Shown piece by piece: positions 41,242 to 49,503 of a stretch of DNA of 64,000 nucleotides. Position numbers and translations under genes: made by a program. Source of the DNA: GCA-003244245 sp036266995 (lineage in GTDB: Bacteria > Actinomycetota > Actinomycetes > Mycobacteriales > Pseudonocardiaceae); NCBI GenBank assembly GCA_036266995.1, contig DATAWX010000017.1:1-64000 (forward strand), written 5' to 3'. The stretch's first letter is position 1; each line of letters begins with the position of its first letter. Below the pieces are notes generated by a model. The model ran no database searches and was not told the origin of the DNA. It saw nothing but the letters and a program-made list of their open reading frames with translations.

Positions 41242-42330
41242 ATGAGTGACCGGGGAAGCCAGCCAGCGAATGTCATCTCTCTGCGAGCGGACGACAAGCC
41301 CGTGCTATTTATTAGCCACCGACACGATGACCGCGCCATCGCTGACGTGCTCCGACGATTCATCGAGGCCCGTACGGGCGGCAGGGTCAGAGTCTTCCAG
41401 TCCTCGTCGCCCGGAGCCAAGGGTCCAAAACAGGGGGAGAACCTGACTGCGGAGCTACGGCGCGCCCTCTGGCACGCCAGCGTCGTCGTCCTCATGTACA
41501 CCACGAGGGACCAGGACTGGTCCTACTGCATGTGGGAGTGCGGGGTGGCCCAGCTGCCTGAGCCCTCGACCACCAAGACGGTCGTCTTCCAGTGTGCCGA
41601 CCAGTTCCCGATGGTCTTTTCCGACCAGGTTCGAGTTGGGGTGACAAACGAGCAGGACATTGAGAAGTTCGTCAACGACCTGCTGACGGAGCCGGATTAC
41701 TTCCCGAAGCTCGGCGGGGCGGTCACCGACTTCAACGCCGGTACCGAGCCGGTGCAGGAGGCGGCTAACGAGCTGTACAGGGGCCTTCAGGATGTTCTCC
41801 CGGCTTCCGATGACGCGGGCGAGGAGTGGCCTGCCTGCCCACAGCTCACGATGGAGCTCACCGATGAACAAATGGAGCGCATTCGCAAGGCGGAGGGCTC
41901 GGCAGAGCAGCGCCTCGGCGTGGCCAGGCAGGTCATCGTCGAGGGCGCTCTCGTGACGGGCGGTGACGGGCAGGTGGGCCGCATCTTCAGTGCACGTGGC
42001 TTTCCGCGGAACGTCTTGACGCCCGGCATACCGATGCGCGCGCTTGTCTCAAGCTGGGCGGCCAACTCTCCGACCCCCGCGTCGCGGTGGGTCGACGGTA
42101 TGTGCAGCCAGATCATGGCTACCGCCCACGATCAGTTTCCGACTCCCCGCTGGGAGCTGATGCGGGGCGCCGACCGCATGGACTGGACCTGGTATGGCCC
42201 GATCGTGCGGTACATCAAGAAGATCCCTCGTCGTAAGTGCACGGAGATCGACATCGTCTTCTGCAAGTTTGTGCTCGACGACGACAAGCGACCCAAGATC
42301 CGGGTCGCCGAGACCGAACCAGAAGTGTAG
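41242..42330 (+). CDS. TIR-domain protein with an uncharacterised C-terminal domain
   Basis: 362 aa from ATG 41242 (AAGGAG 5 bases upstream). The N-terminal 140 residues are a TIR domain: VLFISHRHDDRAIADVLRRF, then SSSPGAKGPKQGENL, VVVLMYTTRDQDWSYCMWEC with the likely catalytic Glu99. The remaining 220 residues include a helical linker and a C-terminal domain (SARGFPRNVLTPGIPMRALV, MDWTWYGPIVRYIKKIP) that I do not recognise. Bacterial TIR proteins of this form are often NADases in antiviral systems, with the C-terminal part sensing the trigger. No partner gene is adjacent; tRNA-Tyr lies 290 bp downstream. Confidence 0.85.
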   Translation: MSDRGSQPANVISLRADDKPVLFISHRHDDRAIADVLRRFIEARTGGRVRVFQSSSPGAKGPKQGENLTAELRRALWHASVVVLMYTTRDQDWSYCMWECGVAQLPEPSTTKTVVFQCADQFPMVFSDQVRVGVTNEQDIEKFVNDLLTEPDYFPKLGGAVTDFNAGTEPVQEAANELYRGLQDVLPASDDAGEEWPACPQLTMELTDEQMERIRKAEGSAEQRLGVARQVIVEGALVTGGDGQVGRIFSARGFPRNVLTPGIPMRALVSSWAANSPTPASRWVDGMCSQIMATAHDQFPTPRWELMRGADRMDWTWYGPIVRYIKKIPRRKCTEIDIVFCKFVLDDDKRPKIRVAETEPEV

Positions 42331-42620
42331 CGGCTGTGTTCCACCATGGTGGAGGACAAGGTAGGGCAGCCCTGTGGGGATGCGTGTCTCAGTTGAAGGC
42401 GAAGACGTAGGGGGACGCCGCACGGTTCCCAGCGTGCTAGATCATCCTTAGCCGTCAGGCAGCATCACGACCTCCGGGATGCCGCCGTACGGGCCGAGCG
42501 CTAGGGCGCGTATAGGGCGCGACTGACCGTGACCAGCCGGACACGGTCGGACAGTGCCGGATAGAACGAAGGTCGACCCACGACCGTCCTCGTGCTGGTC
42601 AGGAACCGTTCCTGCTGCGT
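42331..42620. other. Spacer between the TIR gene and tRNA-Tyr
   Basis: A 14-bp palindrome TCCACCATGGTGGA at 42340-42353 follows the TIR stop and may be a short terminator. The minus strand around 42450-42500 reads IRALALGPYGGIPEVVMLPD and a stop, which looks protein-like but has no recognisable family; it may be the tail of a lost gene. No attachment-site duplicate of the tRNA end was found. Confidence 0.4.
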
Positions 42621-42702
42621 GGCGGGTCAAGGATTCGAACCTTGGAAGGCATCAGCCGACGGATTTACAGTCCGCTCCCATTGGCCGCTCGGGCAACCCG
42701 CC
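42621..42702 (-). tRNA. tRNA-Tyr (anticodon GTA)
   Basis: The 82-nt gene on the minus strand begins GGCGGGTTGCCCGAGCGG and ends in the complementary ACCCGCC. The anticodon loop is CTGTAAA, giving GUA. The T arm GGTTCGAATCC is standard, and a long variable arm makes it class II, as expected for bacterial tRNA-Tyr. CCA is not encoded. Its 3' end faces the TIR gene. Confidence 0.96.
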
Positions 42703-42809
42703 TGGAGGCCGGGTGCACCGGCCGCTAGTCACGATACACAGCCCGTGACGTCGGGTCGGATGGGGCTCGGCGGGTAAGGTCGGCACCGGCTCAACGGGAG
42801 GAGGCTGCG

Positions 42810-43301
42810 ATGGCGGATCCGTCGTTCGATGTGGTCAGCAAGGTCGACCGGCAGGAAGTAGACAACGCGCTCAATCAGGCGGCCAAGGAGCTGTCGACCC
42901 GGTTCGACTTCCGAGGCACCGGGGCGAAAGCGACATGGACGGGTGACGAGGCGATCACGATCGAAGCTGAGACCGAGGAGCGCTGCCGCGCCGCGATCGA
43001 CGTCGTCCAGGGCAAGCTCGTGAAGCGCGGCATCTCGCTGAAGTCTTTCGAGGTCGACGAGCCCGCCATCTCGGGCAAGGTCTACCGGACCACCGGACGC
43101 ATCCTGCAGGGCATCAGCCAGGACAAGGCCAAGGAGATCGCCAAGGCGGTCCGGGACGAGAAGCTCAAGGGCGTACAAGCTCAGATCCAAGGCGACCAGC
43201 TTCGCGTATCGGGTAAGAAGAAAGACGATCTGCAAACCGTCATCGCCCTGTTGAAAGGCCGCGACTTCGGCGTCGCGCTGCAGTTCACCAACTACCGGTG
43301 A
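42810..43301 (+). CDS. YajQ-family nucleotide-binding protein
   Basis: 163 aa, full length. It starts MADPSFDVVSKVDRQEVDNA and ends LLKGRDFGVALQFTNYR, both diagnostic of the UPF0234/YajQ family. Family members bind nucleotides or cyclic di-GMP and in Xanthomonas act as c-di-GMP effectors; the role in actinomycetes is not known. A strong GGGAGGAGG precedes ATG 42810. It is downstream of, but divergent from, tRNA-Tyr. Confidence 0.97.
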   Translation: MADPSFDVVSKVDRQEVDNALNQAAKELSTRFDFRGTGAKATWTGDEAITIEAETEERCRAAIDVVQGKLVKRGISLKSFEVDEPAISGKVYRTTGRILQGISQDKAKEIAKAVRDEKLKGVQAQIQGDQLRVSGKKKDDLQTVIALLKGRDFGVALQFTNYR

Positions 43302-43580
43302 CTTTCGCGAACGCCAACCCTGTGACCACGGCCTGAGCGTTGCACAGCGCCTCCCGGTACTGGCGAGGTGCAACCCAGCGCATCATAGACGAGAGACCGA
43401 ATCCCTAGCGCCAGTTGGACGGCTCATGTCGGGTCTCAATGGCGCGGCCCTCGGGCGGCTGCTCCCGAAATATGTGAGCGAGGACCAGTTCACTTACGGT
43501 GCCCATCCCCGTCGTATTAGTGACCACTGCACCCCCAAAGAGTGAAATGTTGCGCTTACTACTGCAACCAGGTGATAATT
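43302..43580. promoter_or_regulatory. Intergenic region with a sigma-70-like promoter at 43550-43579
   Basis: TTGCGC at 43550-43555 and GATAAT at 43574-43579 are 18 bases apart and lie in locally AT-richer DNA. The promoter points at the small genes that follow. The rest of the interval shows no gene. Confidence 0.5.
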
Positions 43581-43733
43581 ATGAAACCGGTGTGTTCCGA
43601 CACTCACCAGAAAGAGGGCTCGTTCACGCGCCATGCCCAGCGGCCCCGAACTGGCAGCCTTCTGGCTACGCCAGGTGGGAAGAACGGCCTGCGAGCGCGC
43701 TGCTGTGCCGCAATAGGGACAGTGCAGTGCTAA
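43581..43733 (+). CDS. Possible 50-aa peptide
   Basis: ATG 43581 follows AGGTG by 7 bases and a candidate promoter. The peptide starts MKPVCSDTHQKEGSF and ends CCAAIGTVQC, with four cysteines. No relative is recognised. Because the ATG overlaps the putative transcription start region, it may not be translated. Confidence 0.25.
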   Translation: MKPVCSDTHQKEGSFTRHAQRPRTGSLLATPGGKNGLRARCCAAIGTVQC

Positions 43734-43753
43734 AGACTAGAGAGGAACACCCC

Positions 43754-44002
43754 ATGGGATTGTTCGAGTGGTTTTCCGACAGTGGCACAATAGAGAGTCC
43801 ACGCAACGCATCCGTGGCCGAGCACGTGGAGATCGGACGCTATAGGGATCACCATCCGCCGCTGAAGTCTGATGAATCGCTCGGGTGGGAAGGTCACCTT
43901 CTCACCGGTTACCACCTTCACAAAGTAAAGAAGGACGCGTCCACAGAATATGTCACGACGCGCTTGCCTGGCAGAACAGGGAAGATCAACCCTAGTGGAT
44001 GA
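43754..44002 (+). CDS. Small hypothetical protein (82 aa)
   Basis: Starts MGLFEWFSDSGTIESPRNAS with AGAGGAA about 8 bases before the ATG, and ends TTRLPGRTGKINPSG. It is hydrophilic with no TM or signal peptide. The composition (HVEIGRYRDHHPPLK) is less Ala/Arg-biased than spurious GC-rich frames, which supports a real gene. Unknown function; in the AT-richer stretch between yajQ and the O-methyltransferase, possibly recent DNA. Confidence 0.5.
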   Translation: MGLFEWFSDSGTIESPRNASVAEHVEIGRYRDHHPPLKSDESLGWEGHLLTGYHLHKVKKDASTEYVTTRLPGRTGKINPSG

Positions 44003-44333
44003 CCCGCGCGGCTCGTCCCGACACAAGGCAACCATGGGTCCAAACCACTGCGCAGCACGTCACGGTCGGTGTCGGACCGTCAACGACCGACTGGGGAATC
44101 ACAGGGGTGTCGGACTCCGTCGCGGGGTGTGCAGGGGCTAGTTGCTGGCGTACCCTAGTGCGTGTGATCACACGCAGCGATCCGGATCAGCGCCTCGTCG
44201 CGACTCTAGGCGCCGTGTGTCCTGTCAGCGATCACAAGCGCACGGCAATCGCACAGGTCTCCGACACACGCCTCGCCCGTGAGATGGTTCCCGTGGAGTG
44301 CGCTATCCGATTGCACCGGAGAAGGGCAACGTA
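44003..44333. promoter_or_regulatory. Upstream region of the small membrane protein, with an 18-bp palindrome
   Basis: TGCGTGTGATCACACGCA at 44159-44176 is a perfect palindrome. It starts 2 bases after a TACCCT hexamer (44151-44156) that could be a -10 box, a position typical of a repressor operator. The remaining frame here is not convincing as a gene. Confidence 0.5.
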
Positions 44334-44534
44334 ATGGCAAGGAGTATAGAGAAGGTCTTTACTTTCTTCATTGTAATCATTTTGTCCATCTTACTCTTGG
44401 ACTTACTTGGGCCCTTCATTGCGAACTCGATTACGCCCGCGAGTGACCAGGTCAGCAACATTCTCCATAACACATGGGTCGGAGTTAATCACATTGCCCA
44501 CACTGGTTCTAACACGTACGGCTCCAGTGGCTGA
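44334..44534 (+). CDS. Small single-TM membrane protein (66 aa)
   Basis: MARSIEKVFTFFIVIILSIL leads into LLDLLGPFIANSI, a single hydrophobic helix of about 22 residues, followed by a polar C terminus rich in Asn, Ser and Gly (VGVNHIAHTGSNTYGSSG). AAGGG lies 8 bases upstream of ATG 44334. Codon use is AT-richer than in the neighbours. It could be a small toxin-like or regulatory membrane peptide, but no family is recognised. Confidence 0.55.
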   Translation: MARSIEKVFTFFIVIILSILLLDLLGPFIANSITPASDQVSNILHNTWVGVNHIAHTGSNTYGSSG

Positions 44535-44542
44535 TTGGGCGC

Positions 44543-45571
44543 TTACCCCGCGCGGCCAGCGATTAAAAATCGGCTCGGCATGCCTTGAATCCGATGAACC
44601 TCAGGTGGCGCGAACCCTGCTTCATGCAGGAGTCGCTGGTAGGTATCGAGTGAATAAGCCTCACCTTCACGTGTCCATGCAAGCATGACCACCGAGAAGA
44701 GGTAGGGAAAAGGATCATCGGCCGGACGTGATCCCGAAACGAAGTCATGGATCACCAGCCGCCCGTCCGGCTTGAGCGCCTCGGCCAGCCGACACATCAG
44801 TTCCAGGCAACGCTGCTCGGAGAAGTGATGGAAGATGTGGCTTGCGATGATCACGTCGTAGGGTTCACCCAGGTCCACCTCGAACACGTCGCCGTCAATG
44901 AAATTCGTGCGCTCGTGCAGTCCCAGCCGATCAACGTTGGCCTTAGTGTGCTCAAGTACGTTGGCCCAGTCGAGTAAAGTCGCTCGCGCCACCGGATGCT
45001 GGGCCGCCAGCGTCAGGGAGTAGAGACCACTACCGCAGGCGATGTCGAGAATGTCGAGGGTTTCTCGTCGGCCGGCCCATCCCTTGACCAGCTCGGCAAG
45101 CGCATGAGAAGCGGGTTCGGCGATTCCCAGGCTCGACGGCGCGAAGGTCTCCCAGAACTCATGGGCGGGAGTCTCGGCGTGTTGATCCAAGATGGTGCCA
45201 CCGTGTCGGACCGCCTCCGCCAGACGTGGATAGCCCGTCCATGTCCAGTCTCCGGCCAGAATGTTGACCATGCCGCCTAAGTAGCTCGGCCGGCTGGTGA
45301 CAAGGAATGCGTCCGCGAGCGGAGCGAGCCGGTAGCCGTCGTCGTACTCGAGCAGTCCCAAAGCGGTGAGCGCGTCGAGAAGGATGCGCGTTCCGCGCTC
45401 GTCGGCACCGACCGCGGCGGCGATCGAGCTTGCCCGGTCCTTGCCCCTAGCAACCTGATCAAAAATTTCCAGCTGGACACCGGCTCGAAGGATCGCCGTT
45501 ACCTGAAGCCCTTGAATCATCTGCACGAGCGGTTCAGGGGACACAGCCGGCGGGGTAGCGTCACTGCTCAC
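44543..45571 (-). CDS. SAM-dependent O-methyltransferase (acetylserotonin/TcmN type)
   Basis: 342 aa from GTG 45571 (GGAGG 6 bases upstream). It has an N-terminal winged-helix dimerisation domain (LQVTAILRAGVQLEIFDQVA, GTRILLDALTALGLLEYDDG) and a C-terminal catalytic domain with LDIACGSGLYSLTLA and DVIIASHIFHHF. This is the plant-like O-methyltransferase family common in actinomycete natural-product pathways. No polyketide or peptide cluster is adjacent, so the substrate is unknown. It converges on the small membrane-protein gene. Confidence 0.9.
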   Translation of the reverse strand: MSSDATPPAVSPEPLVQMIQGLQVTAILRAGVQLEIFDQVARGKDRASSIAAAVGADERGTRILLDALTALGLLEYDDGYRLAPLADAFLVTSRPSYLGGMVNILAGDWTWTGYPRLAEAVRHGGTILDQHAETPAHEFWETFAPSSLGIAEPASHALAELVKGWAGRRETLDILDIACGSGLYSLTLAAQHPVARATLLDWANVLEHTKANVDRLGLHERTNFIDGDVFEVDLGEPYDVIIASHIFHHFSEQRCLELMCRLAEALKPDGRLVIHDFVSGSRPADDPFPYLFSVVMLAWTREGEAYSLDTYQRLLHEAGFAPPEVHRIQGMPSRFLIAGRAG

Positions 45572-45723
45572 TAAAGCCTCCTAACGAGAGGGTCATCACT
45601 CAGATGAGCGCCGTCGGTATATCGATGAGATGGCCGTTGATCGTTACCGGCCTCCCTGACACGTCCAGCCGGACGACTACTGGCTACCCGGCCTGACCGC
45701 GATCGAATCGGTCCCGGACACTG

Positions 45724-46602
45724 ATGCCGGTGAAGGGGATCGTCTTGGCCGGGGGCAGTGGCACCCGGCTGTATCCGATCACCCAGGCCGTCTGCAAGCA
45801 GCTGCTGCCGGTATACGACAAGCCGATGGTCTACTACCCCCTTTCGGTGCTCATGCTGGCCGGGATCCGGCGGATCCTGATCATCTCAACTCCGGCCGAC
45901 CTGCCGCTGTTCCGGCGCCTGCTCGGTGACGGCGCGGCGCTGGGACTGAGCCTGAGCTACGCCGAGCAGGCCCAGCCCAACGGCTTGGCCGAGGCCTTCG
46001 TGATCGGCGCGGAGTTCATCGCCGACGACCCGGTCGCGCTCGTACTGGGCGACAACATCTTCTACGGTCGCGGCTTCTCCGGCCGGCTCCGGCAGTGTGT
46101 GGCCAGCTTGGACGGCTGCGTGCTGTTCGGGTACCCGGTCAAGGACCCGCAGCGCTACGGGGTCGGAGAGGTCGACGCCGACGGCAAGCTGGTCTCCATC
46201 GAGGAGAAGCCGGCCGTTCCGCGATCCAACAAGGCGATCACCGGCCTGTACTTCTATGACAACGACGTGGTGAAGGTCGCGCGCTCGCTGATCCCGTCAG
46301 CACGCGGCGAGCTGGAGATCACTGACATCAACGCGCATTACCTGCACCACGGCCGCGCGACGCTGATCGACCTGGGCCGCGGGTTCGCCTGGTTGGACAC
46401 CGGTACCCACGAGTCGCTGCTGGAAGCCGGCCAGTTCGTCCAGGTGCTGGAACACCGCCAAGGCGTGCGGATCGCCTGCCTGGAGGAGATCGCGCTGCGG
46501 ATGGGTTACATCGACGCCGACGCCTGTTACGCACTGGGCCAGTCATTGGCAACCTCAGGTTACGGCCAGTACGTCATGGATATCGCCCGCTCCATCCGCT
46601 GA
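45724..46602 (+). CDS. rmlA: Glucose-1-phosphate thymidylyltransferase
   Basis: 292 aa, full length. Nucleotide-binding signature LAGGSGTRLYPIT, then KQLLPVYDKPMVYYPLSVLM, the active-site Asp in LVLGDNIFYGRG, and EEKPAVPRSNKAITGLYFYD. It makes dTDP-glucose for L-rhamnose or deoxysugar synthesis. rmlB, C and D are not adjacent. ATG 45724 has no strong Shine-Dalgarno; GTG 45730 is an alternative start. It is divergent from the O-methyltransferase. Confidence 0.95.
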   Translation: MPVKGIVLAGGSGTRLYPITQAVCKQLLPVYDKPMVYYPLSVLMLAGIRRILIISTPADLPLFRRLLGDGAALGLSLSYAEQAQPNGLAEAFVIGAEFIADDPVALVLGDNIFYGRGFSGRLRQCVASLDGCVLFGYPVKDPQRYGVGEVDADGKLVSIEEKPAVPRSNKAITGLYFYDNDVVKVARSLIPSARGELEITDINAHYLHHGRATLIDLGRGFAWLDTGTHESLLEAGQFVQVLEHRQGVRIACLEEIALRMGYIDADACYALGQSLATSGYGQYVMDIARSIR

Positions 46603-46618
46603 CCCCATAAGCGACGAC

Positions 46619-47482
46619 TCAGGGCAACTGGCGCCGAGCCATCTCCTCCAAGCGGTGCACTCGTTCCGGGATCGGCGGGTGGGTGGAGAACAACCGCGAG
46701 GCACCGTCGCCCGGCCGGAACGGGTTGGCGATCATCAGGTGGGACTGCGCGACCACGGCAGGTGCAGGGGCCAGGGGCGCCATCGCGGTGCCGTGCTCCA
46801 GTTTGCGCAGCGCGCTGGCCAGCGCCAGCGGGTCTCCGGTGAGCTCCGCTCCGGACGCGTCGGCCTGGTACTCCCGCGACCGGCTGACCGCCATCTGCAC
46901 GATGCCGGCCGCGATCGGGCCGAGCAGTGCGATGAGGATCATGGCTAGCGGGTTGGAACGGTTGTTGCCGCCGCCGAACAGTCCGGCGAAGATCGCCAGG
47001 TTCGACAGGGCTGTCACCATGCCGGCCAGTGCACCGGCGACCGAGGAGATGAGGATGTCTCGGTTGTAGACGTGTGACAGCTCATGGCCCAGCACCCCGC
47101 GCAGCTCGCGCTCAGTCAAGAGCTCGAGGATCCCCGCGGTGCAGCACACCGCAGCGTGCCGCGGGTTGCGGCCGGTGGCGAACGCGTTGGGTGCTTGGGT
47201 CGGGCTCAGGTACAGCCGGGGCATCGGCTGGCGCGCGTCAGTGGCCAGCTCCCGCACGATCCGATACATCATCGGCTGCTCGGGCTCGGATACCGGGCGA
47301 GCGTGCATGGTGCGCAACGCCAGCTTGTCCGAGTTGAAGTAGGCGTAGGCGTTCATCCCGACCACGAACACCAGCGCGATGAGCACCCCGCTGCGGCCGA
47401 AGAACCAGCCGATCAGCACGACCAGCGCGGACAGCCCACCGAGGAGCAGCGCGGTCTTCAGCCCGTTGACGTGGTTGTGCAT
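46619..47482 (-). CDS. htpX: Membrane zinc metalloprotease HtpX
   Basis: 287 aa from ATG 47482 (GGGAGG about 10 bases upstream; a longer frame to 47542 lacks one). Two N-terminal TM helices (TALLLGGLSALVVLIGWFF, VLIALVFVVGMNAYAYF) precede the M48 active site LGHELSHVYNRD (HExxH), with the third ligand Glu in SRSREYQADASG. It degrades misfolded membrane proteins. It is convergent with rmlA and divergent from the enoyl-CoA hydratase gene. Confidence 0.96.
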   Translation of the reverse strand: MHNHVNGLKTALLLGGLSALVVLIGWFFGRSGVLIALVFVVGMNAYAYFNSDKLALRTMHARPVSEPEQPMMYRIVRELATDARQPMPRLYLSPTQAPNAFATGRNPRHAAVCCTAGILELLTERELRGVLGHELSHVYNRDILISSVAGALAGMVTALSNLAIFAGLFGGGNNRSNPLAMILIALLGPIAAGIVQMAVSRSREYQADASGAELTGDPLALASALRKLEHGTAMAPLAPAPAVVAQSHLMIANPFRPGDGASRLFSTHPPIPERVHRLEEMARRQLP

Positions 47483-47582
47483 AGTCCGTCGGCCTCCCCG
47501 GTGTGTTCGGGCTCTGCCCAGCTCAACGCGCCAGTCGGCCACCAGGTTCCGTCGCCCGTCGCGGACGCGGGAGACTCAGAGG

Positions 47583-48353
47583 ATGGATGTGGTTGTGGAG
47601 CAGGACGGAGCCGTGGCGGTGCTGACGGTGTCCGATCCGAGGCGGCGCAATGCGCTGAGTCTCGAGCTGTCGGAGCGGCTGGCCCGGGCTGTCGCAGCGT
47701 GCGAGCGCGACGAATCGGTGCACTCCATCGTGATCACCGGGGCTCCGCCGGCGTTCTGCGCCGGCGGTGATCTGGGTGCGCTCGCTGCCGCCGGTCAGAC
47801 CGGCTCCGAAGCTGATCTGCAGCGGATCTACGCCGGATTCCTCGCCGTCGCGAACGCCGCGGTGCCCACGATCGCCGCCGTCAACGGGCCCGCGGTGGGT
47901 GCCGGGCTGAACCTGGCGCTGGCCTGCGACGTGCGCCTGGTCGGCCCGGGCGCGCTGTTCGACGCGCGCTTCCTACAGCTGGGCATCCATCCCGGCGGCG
48001 GGATGACGTGGCTGGCCCAGCGTGCCGTCGGCCCTCAGATCACGGCGGCGATGGCCCTGTTCGGCGAGCCGCTGGACGCCCAGGATGCGGTGCGGACCGG
48101 CCTGGCCTACCGCCTGATCGGCAGCGGCGGTGAACCCCGATCCCCCGCCGCTCACGAGGCGGTGGTGGCCGCCGCGGTGGATCTCGCACGCCGGGCAGCG
48201 GCAGCTCCTCGTGACCTTGTCGTCGCCACCAAGGCCGCCCTGCGGGCCACCGCCACGATGCTTCAGCACGCCGACGCGGTGGACTACGAGACGGCGCCGC
48301 AGCTGGCCTCGCTGGCCTCACTAACCCCACGAGTCCCAGAAAGCGGTGGGTAG
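47583..48353 (+). CDS. Enoyl-CoA hydratase/isomerase family protein
   Basis: 256 aa from ATG 47583. The crotonase fold is clear: VLTVSDPRRRNALSLELSER, the oxyanion-hole strands ITGAPPAFCAGGDLGALAA and VNGPAVGAGLNLALACDVRL, then LGIHPGGGMTWLAQRAVG. It catalyses hydration or isomerisation of acyl-CoA esters. A longer in-frame extension upstream lies within the htpX promoter and is rejected. The gene ends 8 bp before the 56-bp palindrome. Confidence 0.9.
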   Translation: MDVVVEQDGAVAVLTVSDPRRRNALSLELSERLARAVAACERDESVHSIVITGAPPAFCAGGDLGALAAAGQTGSEADLQRIYAGFLAVANAAVPTIAAVNGPAVGAGLNLALACDVRLVGPGALFDARFLQLGIHPGGGMTWLAQRAVGPQITAAMALFGEPLDAQDAVRTGLAYRLIGSGGEPRSPAAHEAVVAAAVDLARRAAAAPRDLVVATKAALRATATMLQHADAVDYETAPQLASLASLTPRVPESGG

Positions 48354-48361
48354 ATCCGTCG

Positions 48362-48417
48362 CGCATGTGCCGCACACGGCAACTTTGACGTCAAAGTTGC
48401 CGTGTGCGGCACATGCG
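48362..48417. terminator. 56-bp perfect palindrome, probable bidirectional terminator
   Basis: Both 28-bp arms match perfectly with no loop; the centre is TTTGACGTCAAA. It lies between the convergent enoyl-CoA hydratase and polyprenyl synthase genes. An RNA hairpin of this size would stop transcription from either side even without a U-tract. Perfect palindromes of this length are rare and could also be a genome-wide repeat. Confidence 0.8.
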
Positions 48418-48485
48418 TACGCGACAACAGTCCTTCCCCGGCGGTCACGGACAGTGACAGCGACGGGCCGCAAGGCGAGACCGGG

Positions 48486-49499
48486 TCAGCCGGTGCGGGC
48501 AGCCAGGTAGTCGGTGACGGAGGCCAGCGCGTCGCGGGCTGGGCAGTCGGGCAGCACCGCGAGCTCGGCGCGAGCGGACTCGGTGTAGGAGCGCAGGGTG
48601 CGTACCGCCCGGCCCAGGCCGGGTGACTCGCGCAGCAGCCACAGGGCTTCGGAGATGAGCGTGTCGTCGGTCAGCGGCCCGGCCAGCAGGACGCGGAGCC
48701 GGTCGACGCCAGGGCCACCGTCGGCCAGTGCGTAGAGCATCGGCAGAGTGCGGACACCCTCCCGCAGATCGGTTCCCGGTGTCTTGCCGGACTCAGTGGA
48801 CGGAGAGGCGATGTCGATGATGTCGTCGGAGATCTGGAACACGGTGCCGATCTTCTCGCCGAACCGGCGCAGCGCGTCGATGCGCTCCTGCGGGGCACCG
48901 GAGAACATCGCGCCATAGCGGCCCGCGGTGGCGATCAGCGAGCCGGTCTTCTCCGATATCACCGCCAGGTAGTGCGCCACCGGGTCGGCTCCCTCGGCGG
49001 GACCCATGGTTTCCCGCATCTGCCCGGTGACCAGCTCGGCGAAGGTGCAGGCGATGATCCGCACCGCGTCCGGTCCGAGGTCGGCGACCATCCGGGAGGC
49101 GTGCGCGAAGAGGAAGTCGCCGGTGAGGATCGCGACGGTGTTGTCCCAGCGGGCGTTGGCGCTCACCGCCCCGCGGCGCATGGTGGCCTCGTCCATCACA
49201 TCGTCGTGGTAGAGCGTGGCCAAGTGGACCAGCTCCACGACCGCCGCCGCGCGCACGACGTCCTGCGGCCGGCCGTTGTCCGGCCCGAACTGGCCCGCGA
49301 GCAAGGTGAACAGCGGTCGGAACCGCTTGCCACCGGCGTCGACCAGGTGCAGCGAGGCCTCGGTGAGGAAACGGAACTCGCTCTGCACCTCCCGGTGCAG
49401 CAGCTCCTCCACCTGGGTCAAGCCGTGTTCCAGGACGGCGCGCAGCGCCGGGTCGGCCAGCTCCACGCCGGCGACCTGCTCAGATGTCGATCTACTCAC
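48486..49499 (-). CDS. Polyprenyl diphosphate synthase (trans, menaquinone side chain)
   Basis: 337 aa from GTG 49499. The two aspartate-rich motifs are LYHDDVMDEATMRRG (DDxxD) and FQISDDIIDIAS. It extends allylic diphosphates with isopentenyl diphosphate. Starting 4 bp after nuoN on the same strand, it is in all likelihood a member of the nuo operon and supplies the octa- or nonaprenyl chain of menaquinone, the electron acceptor of complex I. Chain length cannot be read from the sequence by eye. GrcC1/HepT-like genes occupy this place in other actinomycetes. Confidence 0.93.
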   Translation of the reverse strand: MSRSTSEQVAGVELADPALRAVLEHGLTQVEELLHREVQSEFRFLTEASLHLVDAGGKRFRPLFTLLAGQFGPDNGRPQDVVRAAAVVELVHLATLYHDDVMDEATMRRGAVSANARWDNTVAILTGDFLFAHASRMVADLGPDAVRIIACTFAELVTGQMRETMGPAEGADPVAHYLAVISEKTGSLIATAGRYGAMFSGAPQERIDALRRFGEKIGTVFQISDDIIDIASPSTESGKTPGTDLREGVRTLPMLYALADGGPGVDRLRVLLAGPLTDDTLISEALWLLRESPGLGRAVRTLRSYTESARAELAVLPDCPARDALASVTDYLAARTG

Positions 49500-49503
49500 C
49501 GGA

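Noticed and set aside
41187..41504. Minus-strand frame opposite the TIR gene start
   Set aside because: Antisense to the TIR domain, which has the stronger ribosome site and recognisable motifs.
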